Shown: piece by piece, positions 16,175 through 25,542 of the stretch
How positions within the stretch are numbered: the stretch's first letter is position 1
How the letters are laid out: the number at the start of each line of letters is the position of its first letter
Source of the DNA: Ruminococcaceae bacterium UBA6845
Lineage (GTDB): Bacteria > Bacillota > Clostridia > Oscillospirales > Acutalibacteraceae
Direction of reading: 5' to 3'
DNA: 64,000 nucleotides
Assembly (NCBI GenBank): GCA_002449395.1
Contig: DKDP01000038.1
Span: 5,429-69,428, forward strand
The notes under the pieces: generated by a model
The model's input: the letters and a program-made list of their open reading frames with translations, nothing else
The model's database searches: none
What the model was told of the DNA's origin: nothing
Program-made: the position numbers and the translations under genes

Positions 16175-17815
16175 TTAGCCGTTAATTATCTCGTGAAGGT
16201 GAGCCTTCAAGGCATCGAGACGTGCGTGTGCGTTCTCTCTGCTCTTATCCTGAATTGAATAATAAACCTTGAGCTTGGGCTCTGTTCCCGAGGGTCTGAT
16301 TGCAAGCCATGAGCCGTCCTCAAAGATATACTTGAGAACATTCTCTTTCGGGAGATCCGCAATGCCCTTTGAGAAGTCATAGACTTCCTTGATGTTATCA
16401 AAGAACTTGCTTCCGTTCTCACGGAACTCGGTCATAAGGCTCTGAATCTTCTGAGCGCCCTCAATTCCCTTGAGCACAAATGTGTCGAGAGAATCAAGAT
16501 AATAGCCGTACTCGTCATAAATATCGTTGAGAGCGTCGATAAGCGTCTTGCCCTGATTGTAATAGTAAGCCGCCATCTGGCAAACAAGCATTGATGATAC
16601 AACCGCATCCTTATCTCTTGCGTGTGTGCCGACAAGATAACCGTAGCTCTCCTCGTATCCGATTACAAACTCTCTGTCGCCCGACTTCTCATATCTGTTG
16701 ATCTGATCGCCGATATATTTGAAGCCCGTAAGAGTCTCCGCAATCTGAAGTCCGAAGCTCCTTGCGATATTTGCTCCGAGCTCGCTTGTAACAATCGTCT
16801 TGACAAGAGTCGACTTGCTGTTGAGCGAATCCTTCTTCATATTGAGCACAAAGTTTACAAGCAGTGCGCCCATCTGGTTGCCTGTAATGAGGACATACTT
16901 TCCGTCGTGCTTTACGCCTGCACCGATACGGTCACAGTCGGGGTCGGTGCCGAAAACGAGGTCGGCATCCTCACGCTCCGCCTGCTTGAGGGCAAGCGTA
17001 AGTGCGTCCTTTTCCTCCGGGTTCGGTGAGCGAACCGTTGAGAAATTACCGTCGGGAAGCTCCTGCTCCTTAACAACGGAGATATTCATACCCTTAAGGA
17101 TTTTTCTTACAGGGATATTGCCCGTGCCGTGGAGCGGTGTGTAAACGATTTTAATGTCCGACGGCTCCTCGTAAAGCGACTGCTTTTTAACCTCTTTGAG
17201 GAATGCATCCAAAACCTCCGAGCCGATCGGCTGATAAAGACCTTTTTCCGCCGCCTCATCGAGATCCATATGAGGAACAGCCTTGAGATCCTCAATTGCA
17301 TTTACATAGCCGATAACCTTATTTGCCTGATCGGGGCAAAGCTGGCATCCCGTGTCGTCATAAATCTTGTAGCCGTTATACTCCTTCGGGTTGTGGCTTG
17401 CGGTAACAACCGCACCTGCCGTACAGCCGAGGTATCTTACGGTGAACGAAAGCACCGGAGTCGGCATAAGCGTGTCATAAAGATAAACCTTGATACCGTT
17501 TGCGCAGAGAACCTCTGCGGCATATATTGCAAACTGTCTTGAATTATTTCTTGAATCGTGAGCGATTGCAACGCTCTTTTCACCGTCGAACTCGGCGTTG
17601 AGATAATCGGCAAGACCCTGAGTAGCCTTGCTGACCGTATACTTGTTCATACGGTTTGCGCCTGCGCCCATAATTCCTCTGAGTCCGCCTGTGCCGAACT
17701 CAAGATCCTTATAAAATCTGTCTTCTATCTCTTTTTCGTCGGTGATCGCAAGAAGCTCCGCCTTTGTGTCTTCGTCAAAGCCGAGCCACTGCTGATACTT
17801 TTCTTTGTAATTCAT
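16175..17815 (-). CDS. pgcA: Phosphoglucomutase/phosphomannomutase
   Basis: Alpha-phosphohexomutase interconverting hexose 1- and 6-phosphates, supplying UDP-glucose and related precursors. The 546-residue protein has the phosphoserine loop TASHNPKEYNGYKIY (about 138-152), the metal loop DPDCDRIG near 293, the sugar-specificity loop GYEESYGYL near 392, and the phosphate-binding RPSGTEPKLKVY near the C-terminus. The ATG at 17815 follows AAGGAG; a TTG two codons earlier is too close to it. Single gene. Confidence 0.93.
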   Translation of the reverse strand: MNYKEKYQQWLGFDEDTKAELLAITDEKEIEDRFYKDLEFGTGGLRGIMGAGANRMNKYTVSKATQGLADYLNAEFDGEKSVAIAHDSRNNSRQFAIYAAEVLCANGIKVYLYDTLMPTPVLSFTVRYLGCTAGAVVTASHNPKEYNGYKIYDDTGCQLCPDQANKVIGYVNAIEDLKAVPHMDLDEAAEKGLYQPIGSEVLDAFLKEVKKQSLYEEPSDIKIVYTPLHGTGNIPVRKILKGMNISVVKEQELPDGNFSTVRSPNPEEKDALTLALKQAEREDADLVFGTDPDCDRIGAGVKHDGKYVLITGNQMGALLVNFVLNMKKDSLNSKSTLVKTIVTSELGANIARSFGLQIAETLTGFKYIGDQINRYEKSGDREFVIGYEESYGYLVGTHARDKDAVVSSMLVCQMAAYYYNQGKTLIDALNDIYDEYGYYLDSLDTFVLKGIEGAQKIQSLMTEFRENGSKFFDNIKEVYDFSKGIADLPKENVLKYIFEDGSWLAIRPSGTEPKLKVYYSIQDKSRENAHARLDALKAHLHEIING

Positions 17816-17970
17816 AAACAATGCTCCTTTACCATAAAATTTTCATTTTCCCTAACATTTTTCCGAATAAATCATACCACAATCCCCCGCCGTAGTCAAC
17901 GGACAAAGGGCAAAATATAATATATTTTATGCAATGAGAAGAGAAAATATTTATATCGGTTAATACGGCA

Positions 17971-18000
17971 ACAGCCTCCCCTTTTTCAAGGAGAGGCTGT
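17971..18000 (-). terminator. Hairpin after the lipase-like gene
   Basis: ACAGCCTCCCCTT (17971-17983) pairs with AAGGAGAGGCTGT (17988-18000) with one mismatch, just beyond the stop at 18006. No strong T-run on the minus strand. Confidence 0.55.
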
Positions 18001-18005
18001 CATAT

Positions 18006-19865
18006 TTAAAATATAAAGCTCCAAAAATCTCCGAATCCCTGTTTACCGAAGATGAGGGTCAGAATCTTTGCAACAGCACCGAGTACCGTTGTCAGAACAA
18101 CCGTTGTCTGATCGGGCTCCGAAGCGGGCTTATAATCGCCTCTCTGAAGTCCGTCGTAATCAAGCTGTTCCTTAACCTCATCGGTTGCAAGGTCGTATTT
18201 TGCAACAAGCTCCGCCATAACGCTGCGCATATTTTCCGTTGTCTTATCGTCCGTTGCAGGGTCAATTACCGTGTTTGCGATAACTGCATTTGCGTTTGCG
18301 ACAGCACTCTTCAGCGCTGCGTCGTCCTCAGCAGAAAGAACGTCGAGTTTGAATACCTGCTCCGCATCGCCGAGGTAACGGTTGAGCTTTTTAAGGTTTC
18401 TGACATTGTTGAACTGCGGATAAGTGTCCTTGCAGTCGTCAATGCTCTTCACCTTGTTCATTGCGATATCATATGCAAGATTAAGAGCGATATTGTTGTT
18501 TGTAAGCTCGTGGTACTGCTTGTTGAAATACCACGTTGTCTTTTCAAAATAAGCTGTTGAGGTGTCGATTGAACCGTCGGGAGAAACGTGATGCGACGGA
18601 TCGGCAATGTACTCATCGCTGAACGATGTGCCTGCCGGAACATACGATGTACCCGGAGCGGTTGAAGAGATCTCGATAACCTCATCGGAGTTTGTCGAAT
18701 CCTGAGTTTCAAAGAACTTGAAGAATCCGAAATCTCCGCTTCCTCCGCCGAAGCCGAGGTTATAGCCTGCGATAAAGTAAAGCTCTGTGCCGTACTTCTC
18801 CTGCTGATACTCAAGTCTTTCCTTGAGCTCTCTCTGAGCCTTTGCGTAGCTGTCGGTCTGAGCTCTCGTCTCGGCAAGCTCGTCGCCCTGAAGATACTTG
18901 TCGGCGAACTCCTCATATCTGTCGGGAGGGCAGAGAGAAATAAGCGATGTGTTCGGAACGATAAGAGTCTTTACAAAAGCGGAAATGATGTCATAAAGAA
19001 GATTGTCAACCTCCTGCTTCGGAAGAATCCTTGCGGCGATATTGATAAGCGAACCCGTCATAGAGTCAACGCCGATCTGCTGAATAGCGTCGGTATAAAC
19101 CATATCGGGAGCGTTCTCGTCGAAATCGGCAAGCATAAGATCGGCAAAAACGTCACTGCCCTGCCATGCGCCGACAACGCTGATTATCTTCTCAACTCTG
19201 CCTGCATCGGGATAAAGGTTGAGGTAGTTGTTGACAACGCTTGCGCCCATACTCATCGGGACAAGAATAACCTTGTCCGAGCCTGTCTGCGGAAGAACAA
19301 CGTCCTCTATGTAATCGTTGAGACCTTTTGCATTCTCAAAGGTATTCGAGAAAATCGAATAGTTGTAGCAATAAACATTGTCCTCGCCGATCTCGTCAAC
19401 GAGAGCCTGGCACGGAATACGTCTGTCAAAGATACCTCTTGCATCCTCGCTGTATCCGGAAATCGGGCACGGATAGTTAGGCGTTACAACATTATTTACA
19501 AAGCTGCCGTCAGCCTTTCTGAGATGATCGACAAAGAGAACCTCGAGAGCACCCTTGACCGTATCCTCGGAAACAACGTCACGCTGAACGCAGATTGTAA
19601 CGATAAGTCCGGCAACAAGACGAACCATCTTGACCCAGTCAATGATTGAATAACTGCCGAAATCGGTATTAACATGAAGCATATTCCAGCTTGCAAGCTC
19701 ATTGCCGTCTGCGTCATATTTATAGGTCTGCGACTGGCCGATACCGGGGATAAAGACGACCGGCGTCACATCATCCTTGGCGTTCGCCGTTATGGCAACT
19801 GCCGAGATTGAGAAAACCATAATAACGCAAAGAATTACGGAAATGATCTTCTTTGAAAGTTTCAT
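18006..19865 (-). CDS. Secreted alpha/beta-hydrolase, lipase/acyltransferase-like
   Basis: A 619-residue exported protein with a signal peptide (1-29, ending TANA). The alpha/beta-hydrolase features are the oxyanion-loop-like VVFIPGIGQSQ near residue 36 and a nucleophile elbow VPMSMGAS near residue 205 (Ser in an M-S-M-G context), as in LCAT/PGAP1-like lipases. A proline-threonine-rich link and a hydrophobic, phenylalanine-rich C-terminal tail (ending FGDFWSFIF) may hold it at the cell envelope. The substrate is unknown. Monocistronic. Confidence 0.68.
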   Translation of the reverse strand: MKLSKKIISVILCVIMVFSISAVAITANAKDDVTPVVFIPGIGQSQTYKYDADGNELASWNMLHVNTDFGSYSIIDWVKMVRLVAGLIVTICVQRDVVSEDTVKGALEVLFVDHLRKADGSFVNNVVTPNYPCPISGYSEDARGIFDRRIPCQALVDEIGEDNVYCYNYSIFSNTFENAKGLNDYIEDVVLPQTGSDKVILVPMSMGASVVNNYLNLYPDAGRVEKIISVVGAWQGSDVFADLMLADFDENAPDMVYTDAIQQIGVDSMTGSLINIAARILPKQEVDNLLYDIISAFVKTLIVPNTSLISLCPPDRYEEFADKYLQGDELAETRAQTDSYAKAQRELKERLEYQQEKYGTELYFIAGYNLGFGGGSGDFGFFKFFETQDSTNSDEVIEISSTAPGTSYVPAGTSFSDEYIADPSHHVSPDGSIDTSTAYFEKTTWYFNKQYHELTNNNIALNLAYDIAMNKVKSIDDCKDTYPQFNNVRNLKKLNRYLGDAEQVFKLDVLSAEDDAALKSAVANANAVIANTVIDPATDDKTTENMRSVMAELVAKYDLATDEVKEQLDYDGLQRGDYKPASEPDQTTVVLTTVLGAVAKILTLIFGKQGFGDFWSFIF

Positions 19866-19977
19866 AATATAACCTCCGTCAAAATATTACAAATAGATAA
19901 TACCAAAAAATATGTATAAAATCAATATACAAATGAAAATTTATGGCAATACCGCACAAAATCATCTTGGAAATATA

Positions 19978-20652
19978 TTACAATATCTCCGTCAGCTCCG
20001 TAACATAGCCTATTGTATATGTCGCACCGCTGTCAATATCGGCATTTTTTCTGTTCACCCAGCAGGAATCAATTCCGCTGTTTATTGCGCCCGCAATGTC
20101 CGACGAAAGTGAATCGCCGACAACGAGAATTTTACTTTTGTCCTTTTCTTCAATATGTTCAAGAACATAGTCAAAATATTCCTTCTGCGGCTTGTTGAAG
20201 CCGATCTCTTCCGAAATAAAAGCGTCCTTTATGTATTTCATGATCGGCGAGCCGTTCAGCCTGCCGTTCTGAACGATTTTTGTTCCGTTCGTAACAAGAT
20301 AAAGCATATAATTTTCGCTGAGCTTTTCACAGGCTTCAAGTGCGCCGTCAAGGATGAAGCCCGCCTGCGAGAGGAAGCGCATATAAGAAAGATTGGCTTC
20401 GTCCGTGTCCACCGTCACGCCTGTTTTTTCAAAAAAATCGGCAAATCTTTCGCGAAAAAGCTGAGGTCTTGTCAGCTCTCCCCTCTCAAGCTTTTTCCAT
20501 TTTTCGTCGTTAATTTCCGAATAAAGCCGACGTTTTTCCTCGGTCACGGGAATGTTGTATTTTTCCATGAGCTTGTCTATTACGAATTTTTCGGATTTTG
20601 AGAAGTCAAAAAGCGTTTCATCAAGGTCAAGAAGCAGGGTTGTGTATTTCAT
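19978..20652 (-). CDS. HAD-family hydrolase, YjjG-type nucleotidase
   Basis: A 224-residue haloacid dehalogenase superfamily phosphatase with motif I LDLDETLFDF (7-16), motif II VTNGTK, motif III lysine in GFNKPQKEYF, and motif IV VVGDSLSSDIAGA. The alpha-helical cap between motifs I and II and the overall sequence fit YjjG-like pyrimidine 5'-nucleotidases. It overlaps the preceding acyltransferase gene by 26 bases, which indicates co-transcription. Confidence 0.82.
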   Translation of the reverse strand: MKYTTLLLDLDETLFDFSKSEKFVIDKLMEKYNIPVTEEKRRLYSEINDEKWKKLERGELTRPQLFRERFADFFEKTGVTVDTDEANLSYMRFLSQAGFILDGALEACEKLSENYMLYLVTNGTKIVQNGRLNGSPIMKYIKDAFISEEIGFNKPQKEYFDYVLEHIEEKDKSKILVVGDSLSSDIAGAINSGIDSCWVNRKNADIDSGATYTIGYVTELTEIL

Positions 20653-21700
20653 TATTTTTATCCTTACTTTTCATTTGTTTTAATAACGGTTTAATTGTTA
20701 GGGACGATACTCGATTTGTCAGATAAGAAAGTAAGACCGTAACTGAAAAAGCGACAATATAGAATAATATAGATTTTTCCAATCTGATATATTTATATGC
20801 AATTCTTAGCGCCAATCCGTGAAGAAGATATACTTCATACGATATATTACCAAGAAACTTCAAAATTTTGTTGCTTATTTTTATGAATGTAAGCATGAAA
20901 AATACCGCTGATGCGAACAGCACCGATGTCAGCATATCGGAAACATTCATATACATTTCATTGTCTATACTGTTTCCGTAAAATTTCAAACCTATTGCCA
21001 ATAAACATAATGCAACCGAAATGATAAAAAAGACAAATCTTTTGCTTTCTTTTAAGCTTAATATTCTTTGCTCACGTTCCCCGATAAATATTCCAAGAGG
21101 GAAAGCAAAATAAGTCGTCCAATAATTTTTGAAAATAAATGAAGCAATAATCATAAATAATGTTATTTTAAGAGTTAAATCAACGCTCGGGAGTATCCTG
21201 TTACAGATATAATAAATAACATATAAAAGAAGAATTGCTCCAACGTACCATGAATTCTCAACTATTGTCCTCAATTGGATTGCCGAAAGAAATATGTTTT
21301 TCCATGTAACATCAACTTGCAATGCAATATCGCAAACGACTGAAACAACTATATAAACTACTTCACAAATCCAATAGGGAATAAGAATTTTTATACACCT
21401 CTTAATCAAAAAAGAAAAACCGACTTTTCCCGAATATGCCTTAGTCAGCCCAAATGCCGATAGGAAGAAAAAGACTCCTACAATAAAACTTCCCATATGA
21501 GAAAACAACCGAAAAAATATACCTTGATTTTCAAACCAACCTGCCATGTGATTATAAAAAATCAATATACAAAGAAAGCCCTTGACATTTACGCTGAAAT
21601 CCGCAGTCAAACTGTTGGCTTCTTTAATGGAAATTCTCATTTTAGGGATTGCAATTATAATCAACACTAAAAACGAAATTATTTCTACCATTACATACAT
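20627..21700 (-). CDS. Membrane acyltransferase, acyltransferase-3 family
   Basis: A 357-residue integral membrane protein with about ten helices, typical of the acyltransferase-3 (OafA/NodX-like) family that O-acylates surface sugars. Motifs include ILIFYNHMAGWF in the first helices, GSFIVGVFFFLSAFGL, and the ENSWYVGAILLLY loop. Base composition is clearly AT-richer than its neighbours, suggesting horizontal origin. It overlaps the HAD gene downstream. A second ATG three codons in (21691) is an alternative start. Confidence 0.75.
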   Translation of the reverse strand: MYVMVEIISFLVLIIIAIPKMRISIKEANSLTADFSVNVKGFLCILIFYNHMAGWFENQGIFFRLFSHMGSFIVGVFFFLSAFGLTKAYSGKVGFSFLIKRCIKILIPYWICEVVYIVVSVVCDIALQVDVTWKNIFLSAIQLRTIVENSWYVGAILLLYVIYYICNRILPSVDLTLKITLFMIIASFIFKNYWTTYFAFPLGIFIGEREQRILSLKESKRFVFFIISVALCLLAIGLKFYGNSIDNEMYMNVSDMLTSVLFASAVFFMLTFIKISNKILKFLGNISYEVYLLHGLALRIAYKYIRLEKSILFYIVAFSVTVLLSYLTNRVSSLTIKPLLKQMKSKDKNNEIHNPAS

Positions 21701-21804
21701 CCCATTCAGAATTTAAATTGATATAAGAATTGTAACATAGCGTTAAACAAAAATCAACAATTTAAACAATTTGTAAAAATTTTAACAATCTTTCCCGTTT
21801 CAGG

Positions 21805-21834
21805 TTGAAAATCCGGCAGACATTATAGTATAAT
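21805..21834 (+). promoter_or_regulatory. Promoter of the M28-like gene
   Basis: TTGAAA (21805-21810), an 18-base spacer and TATAAT (21829-21834), 31 bases before the ATG. Confidence 0.65.
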
Positions 21835-21864
21835 ATCACAAGCAAATATTGGAGGCAGATAAAT

Positions 21865-23373
21865 ATGGAAATTGATATGTCAAACATTACTTCACCCGAA
21901 CTTTTGCAGCAAGAGGTCGAAAAGATGAACTCCTTCGGTGTTCGTCTGACCGGCACAAAAGCTCAAAGAAATTTCATTAAATACCTTAAAAGTCAGATCC
22001 ACGATATGGGCATTGAGACATTTTCCGATCCGAGCCGCTTTATGCGCTGGGAGGAAACAAACAAGAAGCTCACGATAAAGGATCTTGATGAGGAATTTGA
22101 AATCCCGATCTCATCGGCTTTCCCCTATTCGGGCAGGACACCCGCCGAGGGAATAACCGCCGAAATGGTAATGGTAAGAGAAAAGCACGTCGGTTATCTC
22201 AATGCAACGGATAAGATCGCCGTTGTTGAGGTCAACGAGCTTGACTTTCTGCCGAGTGAAATCGCATTCAACGAGCGTGAAAGAAGTATTCCCGAGGGAT
22301 TGAAGCTCCCGAGCCACTATAACGGACCTGTTGCAACGGCATTCGTCAACTTTCCGTTCCTTAAAATGGCAAAGCTGGCAGGTGCAAAGGGCGTTATCTG
22401 TATCTGGAAAGGCATAAATGACGACTGTATCGAGGGTCAGTATCTTCCGTTTATTCTCGATTATCAGGGAATCCCTGCCGTCTGGGTTAACTCAAAGAAC
22501 GGTCAAAAGGTTATCGAGGAAGCCGAAAAAGGCGCATTTGCAACACTCACGCTTGAGGGCATCATCGACGAATATGCAAAGACCGAATCCTTCTGGTGCG
22601 TACTTGACGGCGAAGAAGAGGGCGAAAGTGTTATCATAAACACACACACCGACGGCACAAACTGCATTGAGGAAAACGGTCCGATCGCAATGCTTGCGAT
22701 GATCAAATACCTCAAGGATAAGCCTCTTAAGAGAACGCATATTTTTGTTTTCGTAACGGGACATTTCAGACTTCCGAATTTCAAAAACATTGACGGCGGC
22801 GGAGTTCAGGCAACATCAAAATGGCTCACCGCTCACAGGAGCCACTGGGACGGCAAGGAGGGTCACCTCAAGGCTGTTGCGGGACTTTCGGTTGAACACC
22901 TCGGATGCAAAATGTGGAAAACCGACGAAAACGGCGAATACAGACAGACGGGCGACGTCGAGACCGAGATCGTTTACACCGGCAACAAGATGATGGATGA
23001 TATTTATTTCAAGTCGCTTGAGGATCGCACAAAGGTTCATACCCTCACGCTCAGAGGTCACAATCTTCTCCACTTCGGCGAGGGTCAGCCCCTTTTCAAC
23101 TGCGGTATCCCCGAGATTGCCCTTGTCACCGCACCCGACTGTCTCTGCGTAATCAGCGACAACGACGAGATGGACAAATTTGACGCCGAGCTTATGTATG
23201 AGCAAACGATCTCATTCATCAAGATGGCTCTTATGATTGACAGCCTCACAACTCAGGAGATCGGTCCGTGCGACGGATATTCCGCAATCGCCACCAAAAA
23301 GATGGTTGAGGACGGAACGGCAAAGATCAAGGAAGTCGCATCCAAGGTTAAGGGTATTTTCAATAACTTATAA
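21865..23373 (+). CDS. M28-like aminopeptidase-fold protein
   Basis: A 502-residue cytoplasmic protein that looks like an M28-family zinc peptidase fold with an inserted PA-like domain (about 130-235). The first metal motif is recognisable as NTHTDGTN near residue 255, followed by ENGPIAMLAM. The usual catalytic Glu-Glu after the next strand is not apparent; the sequence there reads VFVTGHFRLP. It may therefore be an altered hydrolase or a non-catalytic member. RBS GGAGG is strong. Function unknown beyond the fold. Confidence 0.6.
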   Translation: MEIDMSNITSPELLQQEVEKMNSFGVRLTGTKAQRNFIKYLKSQIHDMGIETFSDPSRFMRWEETNKKLTIKDLDEEFEIPISSAFPYSGRTPAEGITAEMVMVREKHVGYLNATDKIAVVEVNELDFLPSEIAFNERERSIPEGLKLPSHYNGPVATAFVNFPFLKMAKLAGAKGVICIWKGINDDCIEGQYLPFILDYQGIPAVWVNSKNGQKVIEEAEKGAFATLTLEGIIDEYAKTESFWCVLDGEEEGESVIINTHTDGTNCIEENGPIAMLAMIKYLKDKPLKRTHIFVFVTGHFRLPNFKNIDGGGVQATSKWLTAHRSHWDGKEGHLKAVAGLSVEHLGCKMWKTDENGEYRQTGDVETEIVYTGNKMMDDIYFKSLEDRTKVHTLTLRGHNLLHFGEGQPLFNCGIPEIALVTAPDCLCVISDNDEMDKFDAELMYEQTISFIKMALMIDSLTTQEIGPCDGYSAIATKKMVEDGTAKIKEVASKVKGIFNNL

Positions 23374-23390
23374 TAAATAATAAAAGCAAG

Positions 23391-23427
23391 AAGCTGTGAT
23401 GATTTTCAATTTCATCACAGCTTTTTT
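23391..23427. terminator. Bidirectional terminator between the M28-like gene and htpG
   Basis: AAGCTGTGATGA (23391-23402) pairs with TCATCACAGCTT (23412-23423) and is followed by TTTT. It separates two convergent genes. Confidence 0.85.
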
Positions 23428-23446
23428 GTACCGTTACGGCAATTTT

Positions 23447-25330
23447 TTATACCATCAGATCGCAGACCATATTGCTGAGCTCTGTCGGATCGTCAACCGA
23501 GAGACCCTCAATCAAGCGTGCCTGAGCATAGAGAATCTTTGCGTATTTGCCCGCCTTTTCCTTATCGCTTTCATAAAGCTCCGTGAGCTTCTGAGCGATC
23601 GGGTGATTCTCGTTGATCTCAAGTACGATATTCGCCTTGACTTTCTGATCATTGGTCGGCATCGAGTTGAGAACCTTTTCCATCTCAAGGGAAATTTCGC
23701 CCTCGGTGGTGAGGCAAACCGGGTGCTTCTTGAGCTTGTTGGTAAATCTTACGGAGGAAACGCCGTCGCCGATGCTGTCCTTAAGGAAGTCAAGCATTTC
23801 CTTGCCGTCCTCGTTCTTCTTTTTCAGCTCCTCTTTTTCCTCTTCGCTGTCAAGCTCAATGCTGTCGGTACAGATATTGGCAAACTTCTTGCCCTCAAAT
23901 TCATTGAGCATCTTAATCGCAAATTCATCAACATTCTCGGTGAAATAAAGAACCTCGTAGCCCTTGTCAACAACCGATTCGACCTGAGGAAGAAGCTCAA
24001 TCTTTGCAACGGATTCGCCGCAGGCATAGTAGATTGTATCCTGAGATTCCTTCATCCTGCCGACATATTCCTTGAGCGTTGTCAGCTTCTTATCATTTGA
24101 CGAGTGGAACATAAGCAGATCGCTGAGCACATCATTCTTCGATCCGAATCCGTTGTAGATGCCGAACTTCATCTGAGTGCCGAATGCGTTATATACCATC
24201 TCATACGTGTCACGGGAATCCTTCATCAGCTTTATAAGCTCGGAATGTATCTTCTTTTCAAGGCTCTTCGCAATGAGCTTGAGCTGTGCGTCGTGCTGAA
24301 GCATTTCACGGGAAATATTGAGCGACAGATCCTCGCTGTCAACAAGACCCTTTACAAAGCTGAAGTAATCGGGCAAAAGATCGGCGCATTTATCCATAAT
24401 CAGAACGCCGTTTGAATAGAGCTGCAAGCCCTTTTCATAATTTTTGGTGTAATAATCAAACGGAGCGTGACGTGGAATGTAAAGCAGGGTGTTATACATT
24501 ACCTGACCTTCCATTTTTGCGTGAATAACCTTTGCCGGCTCCTCGTAGTCGTAGAACTTATTCTTATAGAAATTGCTGTATTCGTCGGCGGTGACCTCGT
24601 TCTTATTCTTCTTCCAGATCGGAACCATCGAGTTAAGAGTCTCCGTCTCCGTTACCTGCTCATATTCGTCCTCCGTACCCTCTTTAAGATGGCTGTGAGT
24701 GCAGTCCATCGTGATCGGATATCTGATATAATCGGAATATTTCTTGACGATTTCCTTAATTCTGTATTCCTCAAGATACTGGCTGTAATCATCGTCATCG
24801 GTGTTCTCCTTGAGATAGAGAGTAATCACCGTGCCGTGGTCAAAATCAGCCTTGCACGGCTCAATCGTATAGCCGTCGGCACCCTTTGACGTCCATTTGT
24901 GAGCCTCGGCGTCACCGAATGCCTTGCTGACAACCTCAACCTTGTCGCTTACCATAAATGCGGAGTAGAATCCGACGCCGAACTGACCGATTATGTCAAC
25001 GTCCTCTTTCTTCTCGTTATCATTTTTGAAGTCGAACGAGCCGCTCTTTGCAATTGTACCGAGATTTGATTCAAGCTCCTCACCCGTCATACCGATACCG
25101 TTATCGGAAATTGTGAGGGTTCTCTCCTCCTTGTTCGGCTGAATTTTAACTGTCAGATCGCTCCTGTTGAGCGCAAGATTATTCTGCAACGAATGATAAT
25201 AGAGCTTGTCCATTGCGTCGCTCGCATTTGAAATAAGCTCACGCAGGAAAATTTCCTTATGAGTGTAAATCGAGTTGATCATCATATCGAGCAGCTTTTT
25301 CGACTCTGCCTTAAACTGTTTTGTACGCAT
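23447..25330 (-). CDS. htpG: Molecular chaperone HtpG (Hsp90)
   Basis: ATP-dependent Hsp90 chaperone, 627 residues from ATG at 25330 (RBS AAGGTGA). The GHKL ATPase site is complete: FLRELISNASDAMDK, ISDNGIGMT, GTIAKSGSF and GQFGVGFYSAFMV. The middle and C-terminal dimerisation domains are full length. A perfect CIRCE operator lies directly upstream, so HrcA repression is predicted. Confidence 0.96.
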   Translation of the reverse strand: MRTKQFKAESKKLLDMMINSIYTHKEIFLRELISNASDAMDKLYYHSLQNNLALNRSDLTVKIQPNKEERTLTISDNGIGMTGEELESNLGTIAKSGSFDFKNDNEKKEDVDIIGQFGVGFYSAFMVSDKVEVVSKAFGDAEAHKWTSKGADGYTIEPCKADFDHGTVITLYLKENTDDDDYSQYLEEYRIKEIVKKYSDYIRYPITMDCTHSHLKEGTEDEYEQVTETETLNSMVPIWKKNKNEVTADEYSNFYKNKFYDYEEPAKVIHAKMEGQVMYNTLLYIPRHAPFDYYTKNYEKGLQLYSNGVLIMDKCADLLPDYFSFVKGLVDSEDLSLNISREMLQHDAQLKLIAKSLEKKIHSELIKLMKDSRDTYEMVYNAFGTQMKFGIYNGFGSKNDVLSDLLMFHSSNDKKLTTLKEYVGRMKESQDTIYYACGESVAKIELLPQVESVVDKGYEVLYFTENVDEFAIKMLNEFEGKKFANICTDSIELDSEEEKEELKKKNEDGKEMLDFLKDSIGDGVSSVRFTNKLKKHPVCLTTEGEISLEMEKVLNSMPTNDQKVKANIVLEINENHPIAQKLTELYESDKEKAGKYAKILYAQARLIEGLSVDDPTELSNMVCDLMV

Positions 25331-25361
25331 ATATATCACCTTATCAAAAAAATATAGCAAA

Positions 25362-25388
25362 TTAGCACTCTTTATCCGCGAGTGCTAA
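25362..25388 (-). promoter_or_regulatory. CIRCE element (HrcA operator) of htpG
   Basis: TTAGCACTC (25362-25370), nine spacer bases and GAGTGCTAA (25380-25388) match the CIRCE consensus exactly, 31 bases upstream of the htpG ATG. Confidence 0.95.
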
Positions 25389-25484
25389 TTAAGTATAGTC
25401 CCCTTTTCCGTAAAATTCAAGAGGTATTCGAAAGAATTAACAAATTGGTAATATTTGCGCCGTAAAGGCAATTTTATGACAGCA

Positions 25485-25523
25485 AAAAATCCGACCGCTT
25501 AAATAAAGCAATCGGATTTTTGT
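25485..25523. terminator. Bidirectional terminator distal to the tandem repeat
   Basis: AAAAATCCGA (25485-25494) pairs with TCGGATTTTT (25512-25521). For the minus-strand M20 gene it comes after the tandem repeat, so the repeat would be carried in that mRNA's 3' untranslated region. Confidence 0.75.
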
Positions 25524-25542
25524 GATATTTTATTTAAGTTGA

